Positions 53,419-62,919 are shown, counted from the stretch's first letter. The stretch is 64,000 nucleotides of DNA from Gammaproteobacteria bacterium (GCA_026707945.1 JAPOVV010000016.1:124001-188000), one strand, 5' to 3'. The notes: generated by a model from the sequence alone, not told the origin. Numbers and translations are program-made.

Positions 53419-53455
53419 AGCCGATGTATCCCGCATAGCGCACGGTACATCGGCT
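53419..53455. other. Strong 10-bp-stem hairpin before the MoxR operon
   Basis: AGCCGATGTA (53419-53428) and TACATCGGCT (53446-53455) are perfect 10-bp arms around a 17-base loop that itself is GC-rich (CCCGCATAGCGCACGG). It lies 31 bp after the small membrane-protein gene and about 80 bp before the MoxR gene. There is no T-run. An RNA attenuator, operator or REP-like element are all possible. Confidence 0.5.
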
Positions 53456-53532
53456 CGTCGAGGTCACTGCATAATTCACGACCTGTCAAGTCCGGAAACG
53501 GACGCTATATCGTCCGCATCTCCGAGGGGTCC

Positions 53533-54477
53533 GTGACCGACATTCAGAAATTGGCCGAATCGGTCGATTCACTTAAAGATAGCTTCGAAGATCATCGCTA
53601 TATCTGTAGTAATCAGATCGCGACTGCCGTCTATCTCGCCTACCACCTACGTAAACCGGTTCTGATCGAGGGACCGCCTGGAGTTGGCAAAACAGAGCTC
53701 GCGAAGACAACGGCTACGATGTTCGCTCTGCCTCTCATTCGACTACAGTGCTACGAAGGACTGGACGAAGCCAAAGCCATCTACGAGTGGAAATACGGCA
53801 AGCAGCTGCTCTATACCCAAGTCCTGAAAGAGACCTTGGACGAGGTCCTGCAAGGTGCGACGGGTTTCCGCGAGTCGGTCAACCGATTGCATGAATTTGG
53901 CGATATCTTCTTCTCTGAAGAGTTCATGGAACCACGGCCGCTCCTTAAAGCGCTACAGGAAGAAGACGGTTGCGTTCTGTTGATTGACGAAGTCGATAAG
54001 TCAGACCATGAGTTTGAATCGCTGTTGCTTGAGATTTTGTCCGACTTCCAAGTATCCATTCCAGAGATCGGCACGGTCAAGGCTCGCGCTGAACCGCCGA
54101 TGGTGTTTCTGACGAGTAACAACACCCGCGAGATTTCAGACGCACTGAAACGTCGTTGCCTTCACCTCTACATTCCGTTTCCTGACGTCGATCTTGAGCA
54201 GAAAATCATCCATGCACGTGTACCCGAAATCCCGCCACAACTACGGACGCAGCTAGTCACGTTCATTCAAGAACTTCGCGACATGGATCTCAAAAAAGTT
54301 CCTGCCATTAGTGAGACTATCGATTGGGCACGAACTCTGCTACTCTTACACACTGAATCGCTTGATCCCGAGCTGGTGCGCGAGACGTTGAACGTGATCC
54401 TTAAGTTCCAGGAAGATATCGATAACATCGATCACGAAATTTCAACGCTTACGCAGAAGGCAGTCTCGGCGAACTGA
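53533..54477 (+). CDS. MoxR-family AAA ATPase
   Basis: 314 residues from a GTG start. Walker A GPPGVGKTEL, Walker B CVLLIDEVDKSDHEFE and sensor 1 VFLTSNNTREISDALKRRCLHLYIPFP are those of the MoxR branch related to CoxD, NorQ and CbbQ. Such ATPases act as chaperones that load metals or mature enzyme complexes with a VWA partner, here the next gene 11 bp downstream. No target enzyme (CO dehydrogenase, NO reductase or Rubisco) is encoded nearby, so the client is unknown. Confidence 0.92.
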   Translation: MTDIQKLAESVDSLKDSFEDHRYICSNQIATAVYLAYHLRKPVLIEGPPGVGKTELAKTTATMFALPLIRLQCYEGLDEAKAIYEWKYGKQLLYTQVLKETLDEVLQGATGFRESVNRLHEFGDIFFSEEFMEPRPLLKALQEEDGCVLLIDEVDKSDHEFESLLLEILSDFQVSIPEIGTVKARAEPPMVFLTSNNTREISDALKRRCLHLYIPFPDVDLEQKIIHARVPEIPPQLRTQLVTFIQELRDMDLKKVPAISETIDWARTLLLLHTESLDPELVRETLNVILKFQEDIDNIDHEISTLTQKAVSAN

Positions 54478-54488
54478 TCGAGAAGGCG

Positions 54489-55985
54489 ATGGACAAAACC
54501 CTTACGAGTTTCATCGCCACGCTACGAAATGCGGATGTTCGTATTTCGCCGGCGGAAACACTTGACGCACTCAACGCGGTCGAACTAACCGGTTATCGCG
54601 ACCGCGAATTCCTCAAGAATACCCTCGCACTCGTCCTACCGAAAACGGCAGACGAGAAGGACACGTACGACACCACGTTCGAGCAGTTTTTCCGGTTCGC
54701 TGAGGTATCTGGCGAAAGCTCAACAACCTTAGCCGCCGACGGTGAAGAAGGAGAAGGTGAGGGAGACGGCGAACGACAAGGTCAAGGTGATGGCCAAGGT
54801 GGCAGTGCCGGTCAAACCAAACCAACCAACTCCAAGCGCAAGGCTCGTCCCCGCTTCAGCGCGGTTGGCGAAGAAGACAAGGAGGAAGAAGAGGACCTCG
54901 GCTCCGGCGAGATATCCAATCCTGTCTCCGCGCTTGGCAAATTGCTCATGCAGGACAGTCGGGTCGAGTTGAGCGTCCAGATGGCCGATGCTGCGAAAGA
55001 AGTCAATCTCGACGAGATCCAGGTTTTCACGCAAAAAGGTCTCTACACGCGGCGCATCATGGATCAGATGGGTCTTCCCGATCTACTCAAGGAAGTCTCT
55101 GCTCTCAAACAGAGTTTCAATCTACCTGATCGGCGACTTGCGCAGGAACTCAAGAAACGTCAGGAGTGGCTGCGCGAACAGGTTCGTGATTACGTCGAAC
55201 GGCAGTTTCTGCTACATGCCGACGCAACGGGCATGCGTCTCCGAGAAGAACTGCTCCGCAAGATCAAACTCTCGAACGTGGAGCACCGTAATTTCCGGCT
55301 GATCCAGGAAATCGTGTATCGCATGGCTAAGAGGCTCGTGACGATGCACTCCCAACGAAAGAAAGTTTTTAAACGTGGAACACTGAACGTGCCTCGGACG
55401 TTACGACGCAATATGAGCTACGACGGTCACATCTTCGACCTGCAGTGGAAATCGGTGAAGGTGGATCGGCCAAAGGTTTTCGCCATTTGCGATGTCAGCG
55501 GGTCCGTCGCCAACTACGCACGATTCATGCTCATGTTCCTGTATGCGCTTGAAGAGGTCATGCCGAAGGTACGTTCCTTCGCGTTCTCATCAGATCTCGC
55601 AGAGGTGACCGAACTCTTCGAACGGAACAAAATTGAAGACGCCATATCGAAGACACTGCGGGATTTCGGGGGCGGATCGACCGACTATGGACAGGCGCTC
55701 GTCGACTTCAAAAAGAAATGTTTGGATGACGTCGACAACCGAACGACCATAATCATCCTTGGTGATGCGCGGAATAACTACGGTGACTGCAAGCAAGACA
55801 TCCTTCAAGAGATTTACCAAAGAAGCAAACGTGTAATATGGTTGAATCCGGAACCGCGCAATACGTGGAATACTGGCGACGCTGAAATGCGAAAGTACAC
55901 GCCGTACGTGCATCAAGCGGAAGAGTGCAATTCACTCATACATCTAGAGCGCACCGTCGGCAATTTACTGAAGACTGTACAGTGA
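54489..55985 (+). CDS. CoxE-like VWA-domain protein
   Basis: 498 residues. N-terminal helical part with DADVRISPAETLDALNAVEL-type motif, a long acidic and low-complexity region (Gly/Glu/Asp/Gln-rich, about 83-145), then a C-terminal VWA/CoxE domain with the metal-ion-dependent adhesion motif D-V-S-G-S (in AICDVSGSVANYARF). DFGGGSTDYGQAL and TTIIILGDARNNYGD supply the remaining metal-binding positions. It follows the MoxR ATPase gene and forms the usual MoxR-VWA pair. It is 93 bases before the oppA-type gene. Confidence 0.9.
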   Translation: MDKTLTSFIATLRNADVRISPAETLDALNAVELTGYRDREFLKNTLALVLPKTADEKDTYDTTFEQFFRFAEVSGESSTTLAADGEEGEGEGDGERQGQGDGQGGSAGQTKPTNSKRKARPRFSAVGEEDKEEEEDLGSGEISNPVSALGKLLMQDSRVELSVQMADAAKEVNLDEIQVFTQKGLYTRRIMDQMGLPDLLKEVSALKQSFNLPDRRLAQELKKRQEWLREQVRDYVERQFLLHADATGMRLREELLRKIKLSNVEHRNFRLIQEIVYRMAKRLVTMHSQRKKVFKRGTLNVPRTLRRNMSYDGHIFDLQWKSVKVDRPKVFAICDVSGSVANYARFMLMFLYALEEVMPKVRSFAFSSDLAEVTELFERNKIEDAISKTLRDFGGGSTDYGQALVDFKKKCLDDVDNRTTIIILGDARNNYGDCKQDILQEIYQRSKRVIWLNPEPRNTWNTGDAEMRKYTPYVHQAEECNSLIHLERTVGNLLKTVQ

Positions 55986-56078
55986 GCGTTTATCCTGGCT
56001 GAATCAAGTAACGAAACCGTCGCTAATGTCATTCCTGGTTCCGGGCGACAACTTTTCCGCTACGGCATCTATGCTGTC

Positions 56079-57695
56079 GTGGGCTTTGTCGTACTGCTGT
56101 TCCTCTTGGGGCAAGTCAACCAATGCACGGGAATGCGAAGCTCGTCGATCGGCGCGGTCGACGCCGCTAGCGGGACGATCACGCTAAACCTCGCACAAGA
56201 ACCACCACAACTCGATTCCACCAAGGCCACCGACCAAGTTTCCGGCATGGTGCTTGGCCATGTCATGGAAGGGCTATTGCGGTATGACGCCAACGACGAT
56301 CTCGTTGAAGGTGTTGCTGAATCCTGGTCCGTTACGGACACTGAAGCCAATTTCAAGCTGAAGCAGAACCTGCTCTGGAGTAACGGGACACCGATTACGG
56401 CACACGACTTCGTGTTCGCGTGGCGCAAGGCGGTTGATCCGATGACGGCATCGCAGTACGCGTTCATTCTTTTCTTTATCGAAAACGCGCGCGAGATCAC
56501 CAGCGGCGACATGCCAGTCGAATCGCTCGGTGTCACCGCCGTCGACGACTACACATTGAATGTGCGACTAAGAGAGCCTACGCCATTCTTCTTGTCGCTG
56601 ACAGCGTTTCCAACCTACTTCCCGATCAACCAAGCGTTCTACGAGTCGAGAGACGGTCGTTACGGTGCGAACGCAGAAGATCTGATCTACAACGGACCGT
56701 TCACCATCTCACAGTGGGTCCACAACGCCAATGTTCGTTTAGAAAAGAACGAGAACTACTGGAACAAAGAAGCGGTTCACCTGAACGTCATTGACTTCGC
56801 TTACATCCTGAGCGATGCGAACGCGATCATCAACCTGTTCGAAAGCGGTGACATCGCGCAAGCGGGATTGAACGTCGAACTGGTCGATCGTGCATTGCGC
56901 AATCGATGGGATATTCGTCAGCACGTCGATGGTTCCGTGTTCTTCATTGAAATCAACCACCGAGAAGAACGGTTAACGCGCAACTACAACCTGCGCAAAG
57001 CGTTGCAGTACGTGAACGACCCTTCAGAACTGGTTAACAAGGTCATCAAACTACCTGGGAACCTGCCCGGTGAATCGATCTTCCCGGTATGGCTAAAAGG
57101 GGTCAACGGCAAGTTCCGCGAGGAGTTTCCTGCGAAACCGCTGATGACCAACAATGACAAGGCGAGAGAGCACTACGCATTGGCGTTAGAAGAACTTGGA
57201 CTCGACAAGATCACGTTGGTGATGCTCAGTGGCGACAACCCATCGGCCAACAAACAGAGCGAGTACTACCAGAGTAAATACGCTAAAGAGCTCGGGCTTG
57301 AACTGAAACTGGACCGCCAGATCTTCAAGCAGCGTCTCCAAAAAATGACCGACGGTGATTTCGATCTGGTCCTGGCGGGATGGGGACCGGATTACGCAGA
57401 TGCGCTGACGTTCGGGGACTTGTTCACGTCCTGGAACGAAAACAACCGCGGACGATACGCTAGTCCAGAGGTCGATCGGCAAGTGGACATCGCGAAGAAC
57501 TCGAGCGACGCCAAAGTTCGAATGGAAGCGTTTGCTCGCGTCCAGGACATTCTGAACGAAGACGTTGCGATTCTGATGAATTACGAACGCGGCAGTTTGT
57601 ATGTCGTCCACGATCGGCTCGAGAACGTTGCGCGACGTAGCGTAGGTCCCGACCCCGACTATGCATTTGCACGTATCGTCGACAAGGAGTCGTAG
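56079..57695 (+). CDS. oppA: Oligopeptide ABC transporter binding protein (OppA-like)
   Basis: At least 538 residues, SBP family 5. IGAVDAASGTITLNLAQEPPQLDSTKATDQVSGMVLGHVMEGLLRYD and WSNGTPITAHDFVFAWRKAVDPMTASQYAF are standard OppA features. The start is odd. GTG at 56079 leaves a hydrophobic N-terminus with no basic residues. The frame is open back to the previous stop, with GSGRQLFRYGIY just upstream but no ATG, GTG or TTG. A CTG at 55997 or another rare start may be used. The hydrophobic stretch ends at NQC, possibly a lipoprotein. First gene of oppABCDF. Confidence 0.9.
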   Translation: MGFVVLLFLLGQVNQCTGMRSSSIGAVDAASGTITLNLAQEPPQLDSTKATDQVSGMVLGHVMEGLLRYDANDDLVEGVAESWSVTDTEANFKLKQNLLWSNGTPITAHDFVFAWRKAVDPMTASQYAFILFFIENAREITSGDMPVESLGVTAVDDYTLNVRLREPTPFFLSLTAFPTYFPINQAFYESRDGRYGANAEDLIYNGPFTISQWVHNANVRLEKNENYWNKEAVHLNVIDFAYILSDANAIINLFESGDIAQAGLNVELVDRALRNRWDIRQHVDGSVFFIEINHREERLTRNYNLRKALQYVNDPSELVNKVIKLPGNLPGESIFPVWLKGVNGKFREEFPAKPLMTNNDKAREHYALALEELGLDKITLVMLSGDNPSANKQSEYYQSKYAKELGLELKLDRQIFKQRLQKMTDGDFDLVLAGWGPDYADALTFGDLFTSWNENNRGRYASPEVDRQVDIAKNSSDAKVRMEAFARVQDILNEDVAILMNYERGSLYVVHDRLENVARRSVGPDPDYAFARIVDKES

Positions 57696-57698
57696 CTA

Positions 57699-58631
57699 GT
57701 GGCTTGGTACACGGTAAAACGCCTTATCCAGGGGATCATCACCGTTTGGTTCATCGCAACCGCCACCTTCTGGGCAATGCACCAAGTACCGGGGGATCCG
57801 TTTATCGGTGAGAAAGCCGTCTCACCCGAAGTCGAAGCGAATCTCAAGGCGCGCTGGGGGCTCGATAAGCCTCCGCTTGAACAGTACTGGATCTTTATGC
57901 GGAACATGGGGCAAGGAGACTTCGGTATCTCGTTCGCTCAAGAAAGTCGAAGCGTCAACGACATCATCCTCGAACGCTTTCCAGTATCTGCCATATTGGG
58001 CATCCTCGCGATCGTGTTCGCAGGACTTGGGGGTGTGCTTTACGGTGCTTTAACGGCGCTGTATCGGAACCAATGGCCCGATGTGCTCATCATTCTGCTG
58101 GTGATCATCGGGATTTCTGTGCCTAGCTTCGTGTTCGCGTCGGTCGGGCAACTGGTTCTAGTCATCATCAATCAAATCCTCGGCTTCAACGTATTGCCCG
58201 TCGCGGGTTGGGGCGACATCTCGCACATGCTCATACCAGCACTTGTACTCGGGTTAGGCACGATGGCGTTCCTCACGCGACTGATGCGTTCATCGATGCT
58301 AGAGATCGTGAGCGCGGATTTCATTCGAACCGCACGATCAAAAGGTGTTCCCTCAGCACAGGTCTTCTCTAGACATCAGTTGCGAAACGCGGTATTACCG
58401 GTCATCACGGTCCTAGGTCCGTCCGTTGCTTCGATCACGACGGGTGGATTCGTCGTTGAGAACATCTTCGGCATTCCCGGACTTGGGCAGTCATTCGTGC
58501 TGGCCGTCCAACAAAGCGATTACGGGGTCATCATGGGAACGACGGTGTTCTACGGTGCATTCCTTGTTCTGATGGTGATCATCGTCGACCTGCTCTATGC
58601 CTGGATCGACCCAAGGGTACGTCTGGAATGA
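57699..58631 (+). CDS. oppB: Oligopeptide ABC transporter permease OppB-like
   Basis: 310 residues from a GTG preceded by AAGGAG (57684-57689). MAWYTVKRLIQGIITVWFIATATFWAMHQVPGDPF is the usual DppB/OppB start. The EAA loop reads FIRTARSKGVPSAQVFSRHQLRNAVLP and the C-terminus FYGAFLVLMVIIVDLLYAWIDPRVRL. Its stop overlaps the next ATG by four bases (58628-58631), coupling it to the OppC-type gene. Confidence 0.93.
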   Translation: MAWYTVKRLIQGIITVWFIATATFWAMHQVPGDPFIGEKAVSPEVEANLKARWGLDKPPLEQYWIFMRNMGQGDFGISFAQESRSVNDIILERFPVSAILGILAIVFAGLGGVLYGALTALYRNQWPDVLIILLVIIGISVPSFVFASVGQLVLVIINQILGFNVLPVAGWGDISHMLIPALVLGLGTMAFLTRLMRSSMLEIVSADFIRTARSKGVPSAQVFSRHQLRNAVLPVITVLGPSVASITTGGFVVENIFGIPGLGQSFVLAVQQSDYGVIMGTTVFYGAFLVLMVIIVDLLYAWIDPRVRLE

Positions 58632-60004
58632 GTGATATCGGCACGTACTCGTTTAAACGCGCTCAGGTTGATCTTGATCGGGAAGAGATCAGTCGACCGT
58701 CGTTATCGTATTGGCAGGACGCTTGGTATCGAATCCGCACCAATCGACGAACGCTCGCCAGTCTTTTCATCGTCGTCTTCATGGTGGTGGTCGCAGCATT
58801 CGGGCCGATGCTATGGCATTTTGAGTACGACACCCAAGATCTGAACCAAACGTCGAAACCACCATGGGCAAGTCGCGCGATGACCGTCATCGAGCCGTAT
58901 ACACCTTGGGTTGATCGACCAGTCGTTGAACGATGGAGCGATACGGGCGCTCCGGCTGACATACAAGCCATCGGGTTTCCGTCGATTGAATTCGTACGCC
59001 TTACCTGGGCTCCGGTTCAAGGCGCGACACGTTACACGATCTATCGAACCATCGTTGATCCAGAAGATGGACCGCTCGGACTTCCGCTTGGAAACGTCAT
59101 TGGCGAGAGCGAGAACACCTACGAGGATCGAATTGATTTAGAGCAACGAACGTACTGGTATTCCGTCGAAGCAACGTTCGCCGATGGCTCGACTACATCT
59201 ACGACGCAATCATTGGACGTTGCGGCAGCAGCCACGCTCGACGGTGCGATTGAGAGCGGATGGATCGAAGCGGATTCAGACCTTCAGCCAGGTGACACGC
59301 TAAAAACGCCATGGCATCCTTTGGGAACGGACTACCTCGGGCGCGACATGCTTGCACGGCTGATGAAAGGCGCGCAGATTTCTCTATTCATCGGCATTGT
59401 CGCGCCGTTGCTGTTCATTCTGCTCGGGGTCGTGTACGGCAGTTTCGCGGGATTCCTTGGAGGGAAGGTAGACTCACTTCTCATGCGATTCGCGGATTTC
59501 GTGGTCGCCCTACCCTTCCTGCTCTTCATGATCTTGTTCAAGCTCGTGTTTGGCATAGGCGCTGGGGAGAGCGGCATCCTGCCGATGCTGGTCGCACTTG
59601 TGCTGTTAAGTTGGCCTGCCGCGGCTCGGTTGGTGCGAGGCCAGATCCTGCAGATTCGCGAAGAGGGTTACATCGACGCCTCCAGGTTGCTGGGAACTAA
59701 GACAACCCGTTTGATTCTGCGACACATGATTCCTAATACCATGGGCGTGATCCTGGTCACGTTTACGTTTGCTGTCCCATCCACTATCTTCACAGAGGCA
59801 TTTCTGTCGTTTATAGGTATGGGTGTTGAGCCACCGATTCCTTCGTGGGGAAGCATGTGCAACGACGGGCGCAAGACGATGGAAACAACGCCACACGAAC
59901 TGATATTCCCAGCGATCTTCATCAGTATCACCGTGCTCGCGTTCAACATTCTCGGCGACGGATTGCGTGACGCGCTCGACGCGCGCATGCGTTCTACGGA
60001 GTAA
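58628..60004 (+). CDS. oppC: Oligopeptide ABC transporter permease OppC-like with inserted FN3 domain
   Basis: 458 residues instead of about 300. After membrane segment 1 (about 42-60) an extra periplasmic region of roughly 150 residues appears. Its core, about 118-198, reads as a fibronectin type III-like domain (FVRLTWAPVQGATRYTIYRT, then NTYEDRIDLEQRTYWYSVEATFADGS). The canonical permease resumes at HPLGTDYLGRDMLARLMKGAQISL (231-254). The EAA loop is YIDASRLLGTKTTRLILRHMIPNTMG. Reading frame and stop are clean, so the fusion looks genuine. The domain could bind the peptide-loaded OppA or cell-wall material. Confidence 0.92.
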   Translation: MSDIGTYSFKRAQVDLDREEISRPSLSYWQDAWYRIRTNRRTLASLFIVVFMVVVAAFGPMLWHFEYDTQDLNQTSKPPWASRAMTVIEPYTPWVDRPVVERWSDTGAPADIQAIGFPSIEFVRLTWAPVQGATRYTIYRTIVDPEDGPLGLPLGNVIGESENTYEDRIDLEQRTYWYSVEATFADGSTTSTTQSLDVAAAATLDGAIESGWIEADSDLQPGDTLKTPWHPLGTDYLGRDMLARLMKGAQISLFIGIVAPLLFILLGVVYGSFAGFLGGKVDSLLMRFADFVVALPFLLFMILFKLVFGIGAGESGILPMLVALVLLSWPAAARLVRGQILQIREEGYIDASRLLGTKTTRLILRHMIPNTMGVILVTFTFAVPSTIFTEAFLSFIGMGVEPPIPSWGSMCNDGRKTMETTPHELIFPAIFISITVLAFNILGDGLRDALDARMRSTE

Positions 60005-60009
60005 TCAAA

Positions 60010-61014
60010 TTGGCTCTACTCGACGTCAAGAACCTGCACGTGGAATTCACGACGTATGGCGGCATCGTTCATGCCGTGCGAGGAGTCGACTTCAGTGTTG
60101 ATGAAGGTGAGACGCTCGCGATTGTTGGTGAATCCGGCTGCGGCAAATCCGTCACCGTGCAAAGCATCATGGGATTGATTCCCATGCCGCCGGGTCGTAT
60201 CACGCAGGGAACCGCACACCTGAGAGGTCACGACATCATTCAGAGCAAGATCATCGACGGCAAGGACATCCGAGGCAACTTTGTCGGGATGATCTTTCAG
60301 GACCCGATGACATCGCTGAATCCCACCATGACGATCGGCGCGCAGATCGCAGAACCGCTAGAAGTGCACCGAGGTCACTCGCATAGAGACGCGATGAAAC
60401 GCGCAACCGAGTTGCTCGATATGGTGCAGATCCCAGAAGCGGCCAAACGTGCTCGACAATACCCGTTCGAGTTCTCAGGCGGCATGCTGCAGAGGGCGAT
60501 GATCGCAATGGCCATCGCTTGTGAGCCTCTGGTGTTGATGGCCGATGAGCCGTCCACAGCACTCGACGTCACAATACAGGCTCAGATTCTGGATCTTGTG
60601 AAATCGATTCAGAAAGAAACCGGCATGGCGATCATCCTGATCACGCACGATCTAGGCGTGGTCGCGCGACTTGCCGATACCGTCAGCGTGATGTACGCAG
60701 GTGAGGTAATGGAAGCCGGTAGTGTGGACGATGTCTTCTATCGATCGGCTCATCCGTATACGCTAGGTCTGAAAGAAGCGATGCCTACGAACCAGACGGG
60801 TCGGTCTCGACAGCTCAAGCCGATCGATGGTTCTCCGCCTGATCTGTTCTCGCCGCCGAAGGGGTGCTCGTACGCGGCACGTTGCCCCCACACGATGGAA
60901 GTCTGTTTAGAGAACAATCCGAACGCATTCGCGATGCAGGAAGGGCATCAAGCTAAATGCTGGCTGCACCATGAAGAGTGTGAGGTTGCTGCAGAGGATC
61001 TATATCAGGCATGA
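60010..61014 (+). CDS. oppD: Oligopeptide ABC transporter ATPase OppD-like
   Basis: 334 residues from a TTG start. Walker A GESGCGKS, signature FSGGMLQRAMIAMAIA, Walker B LVLMADEPSTALD and switch His LITHDLGVVARLAD. The C-terminal Cys cluster CSYAARCPHTMEVC is a known iron-sulfur-type element of OppD/F ATPases. It works with OppF as a heterodimer on the permease pair. ATG of oppF overlaps its stop by four bases. Confidence 0.94.
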   Translation: MALLDVKNLHVEFTTYGGIVHAVRGVDFSVDEGETLAIVGESGCGKSVTVQSIMGLIPMPPGRITQGTAHLRGHDIIQSKIIDGKDIRGNFVGMIFQDPMTSLNPTMTIGAQIAEPLEVHRGHSHRDAMKRATELLDMVQIPEAAKRARQYPFEFSGGMLQRAMIAMAIACEPLVLMADEPSTALDVTIQAQILDLVKSIQKETGMAIILITHDLGVVARLADTVSVMYAGEVMEAGSVDDVFYRSAHPYTLGLKEAMPTNQTGRSRQLKPIDGSPPDLFSPPKGCSYAARCPHTMEVCLENNPNAFAMQEGHQAKCWLHHEECEVAAEDLYQA

Positions 61015-61979
61015 GTGAACCACTGCTAACGACGCAAAACCTCACGAAGCATTTTCAGCTGAGCTCGAATGCCCTCGTTCAAGCCGTAGACGATATCTCC
61101 TTAGAGATTGCACCTCGAGAAATCCTCGGTCTGGTGGGCGAAAGTGGCAGCGGCAAGTCAACGTTCGGCAAAACCGTCATCGGTTTACACGACAAAACGA
61201 GCGGGACCGTGACGTTTAACGGTGAGGAGATGCCGGATCGTTATCAGGCGGGCGACTTCCAGCGTTTCGCCAACAGGATGCAGATGATCTTTCAGGATCC
61301 CTATTCGTCACTGAACCCACGGATGACCGTGGGCGAAATCATCGGTGAAGGTCTTATGCTGCATTCGGACCTCAAACGATCCGAAGTCAATGAGCAAGTC
61401 GCAGATTGGTTGCGAAAGGTCGGCCTAAATGCAGACCATATGTCACGCTATCCACACGAGTTCTCAGGTGGACAGCGACAGCGCATTGGTATTGCGCGTG
61501 CTTTGATTCTCAATCCTGAGTTTGTGGTATGTGACGAACCTATCTCCGCGCTAGACGTATCTGTCCAAGCACAGGTTGTCAATCTGCTCGGCGAGTTGAA
61601 AGACTCGATGGGTTTGACATTGTTGTTCATCGCCCATGATCTGTCAATGGTTCGCTATGTGTCGGATCGGATCGCGGTTATGTACTTGGGGAGCATGATT
61701 GAGATCGGACGATCAGACGATGTCTTCTTCGATCCGCAACATCCTTACACCCAGTTACTCATAGGTTCAAACCCCGAACCTGACCCCAATCACGAGCGAA
61801 CGCGTACATCGGTATCGATCCCTGGCGAAATTCCGTCGCCGGTGAATATTCCACCTGGATGCCGCTTCGCGTCTCGCTGTCCAAAAGTAATGGATGTCTG
61901 TCGTGAGCAAACGCCGGCGCTAATTCCATTGGAGAATATTGGCGAGCGCCATCACGTCGCCTGCCATTTGTTTAGTTAG
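61011..61979 (+). CDS. oppF: Oligopeptide ABC transporter ATPase OppF-like
   Basis: 322 residues. Walker A GESGSGKST, signature FSGGQRQRIGIARAL, Walker B FVVCDEPISALDVSVQ, and C-terminal Cys set CRFASRCPKVMDVCREQTP with CHLFS at the end. Partner of OppD. Last gene of the operon. The sequence downstream turns AT-rich. Confidence 0.94.
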   Translation: MSEPLLTTQNLTKHFQLSSNALVQAVDDISLEIAPREILGLVGESGSGKSTFGKTVIGLHDKTSGTVTFNGEEMPDRYQAGDFQRFANRMQMIFQDPYSSLNPRMTVGEIIGEGLMLHSDLKRSEVNEQVADWLRKVGLNADHMSRYPHEFSGGQRQRIGIARALILNPEFVVCDEPISALDVSVQAQVVNLLGELKDSMGLTLLFIAHDLSMVRYVSDRIAVMYLGSMIEIGRSDDVFFDPQHPYTQLLIGSNPEPDPNHERTRTSVSIPGEIPSPVNIPPGCRFASRCPKVMDVCREQTPALIPLENIGERHHVACHLFS

Positions 61980-62382
61980 GCGAAATAGTCACTAGTTTTA
62001 TAAATGAAAACGATTTTATATGGTCGCGAGGGACCAATTCAATTCAGAACATGCCTTTGACTTACTATCAAATTTACGTACTTTAGCTTGACCAATTTAG
62101 ATAATGTCAATAAACAGATTACAAATTATGCGCGAGGTGTTCACAGTGAGTCGCTTAAGTTAAGATTAATCTCTCTACGGCAAACAATCTTGCTTCTATA
62201 TATGTCTAATCGGTCAGCTCAAGTTGCGCCTATCGATTTCAGGTTTTCTTAAATGAATAGGATTAAGAACCAAAACACAATCAAATATATGTTCCTATTT
62301 TAGACCTAGCTTCGCAATGGAAAACCGTATGATATCGCGTAAAATTCTGCATTACTAAGACTATTTTGATGACAAATCACTT
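61980..62382. other. AT-rich intergenic region, probable island border
   Basis: 403 bases, markedly richer in A+T than the opp operon. No ORF above 20 residues with a ribosome site is seen. It marks the change from chromosomal-type to foreign-looking sequence and may hold the promoter of the next gene. Confidence 0.45.
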
Positions 62383-62919
62383 ATGAGTTTTTTAGATGAC
62401 AAACTCCATGAACTCAAAAAGAAGGGCTATCAACCGCCATATAAACCAAAATATGGATTAATTATATACAATCTAAAGGCGCCCGCCTCAAAAACTTTAT
62501 GGAAGTGGGCAAAAGCGATAAACATAGAATCTAGCCTGCGACCGAACTTTATCTGGTGCCACATGCTTGTTGATCGTTTTAACAACGGAAGGAAGCCGAA
62601 GGAGTTACCTACGCGCCCAATAGTATGTGCCATTGTCGAAGCTGGTTTACTTGAGGGTGAAATACACAGTAAAGGTAAATACTTGAGAGGATCTCGACTA
62701 GTCTTGTATCTTGGCGGTCCCATGTTGGAACAAAGAAGACTCGAATTGGAGAATATGGGATTCACGGTGACTAAACGTACTCCTAGACCCCATATACTAC
62801 TCAAATTAGACTCAAATGAGTTCGATTTAGAAAAAGCGTCAGCGAACATCACCCTATTAAAAGAGACTATACCCAACGTGGAGTTTCTTCCGAACGAGCT
62901 CTGGAGAAAATGGCGATAG
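62383..62919 (+). CDS. Possible 2H-phosphoesterase-fold protein, Acb1-like, with altered catalytic motifs
   Basis: 178 residues, AT-rich codons unlike the rest of the window. The order of elements matches 2H phosphodiesterases of the phage T4 57B/Acb1 type: GLIIYNLKAPASKTLWKWAK; W-C-H60-M-L62; RLVLYLGGPMLEQRRLELENMGF; R-P-H137-I-L139-LKL. In active enzymes the two histidines start H-x-T/S pairs. Here both are H-x-Leu, so the protein may be inactive, act as a ligand binder or use other chemistry. A phage or mobile-element origin is likely. The match is by eye and weak in the middle. Confidence 0.6.
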   Translation: MSFLDDKLHELKKKGYQPPYKPKYGLIIYNLKAPASKTLWKWAKAINIESSLRPNFIWCHMLVDRFNNGRKPKELPTRPIVCAIVEAGLLEGEIHSKGKYLRGSRLVLYLGGPMLEQRRLELENMGFTVTKRTPRPHILLKLDSNEFDLEKASANITLLKETIPNVEFLPNELWRKWR

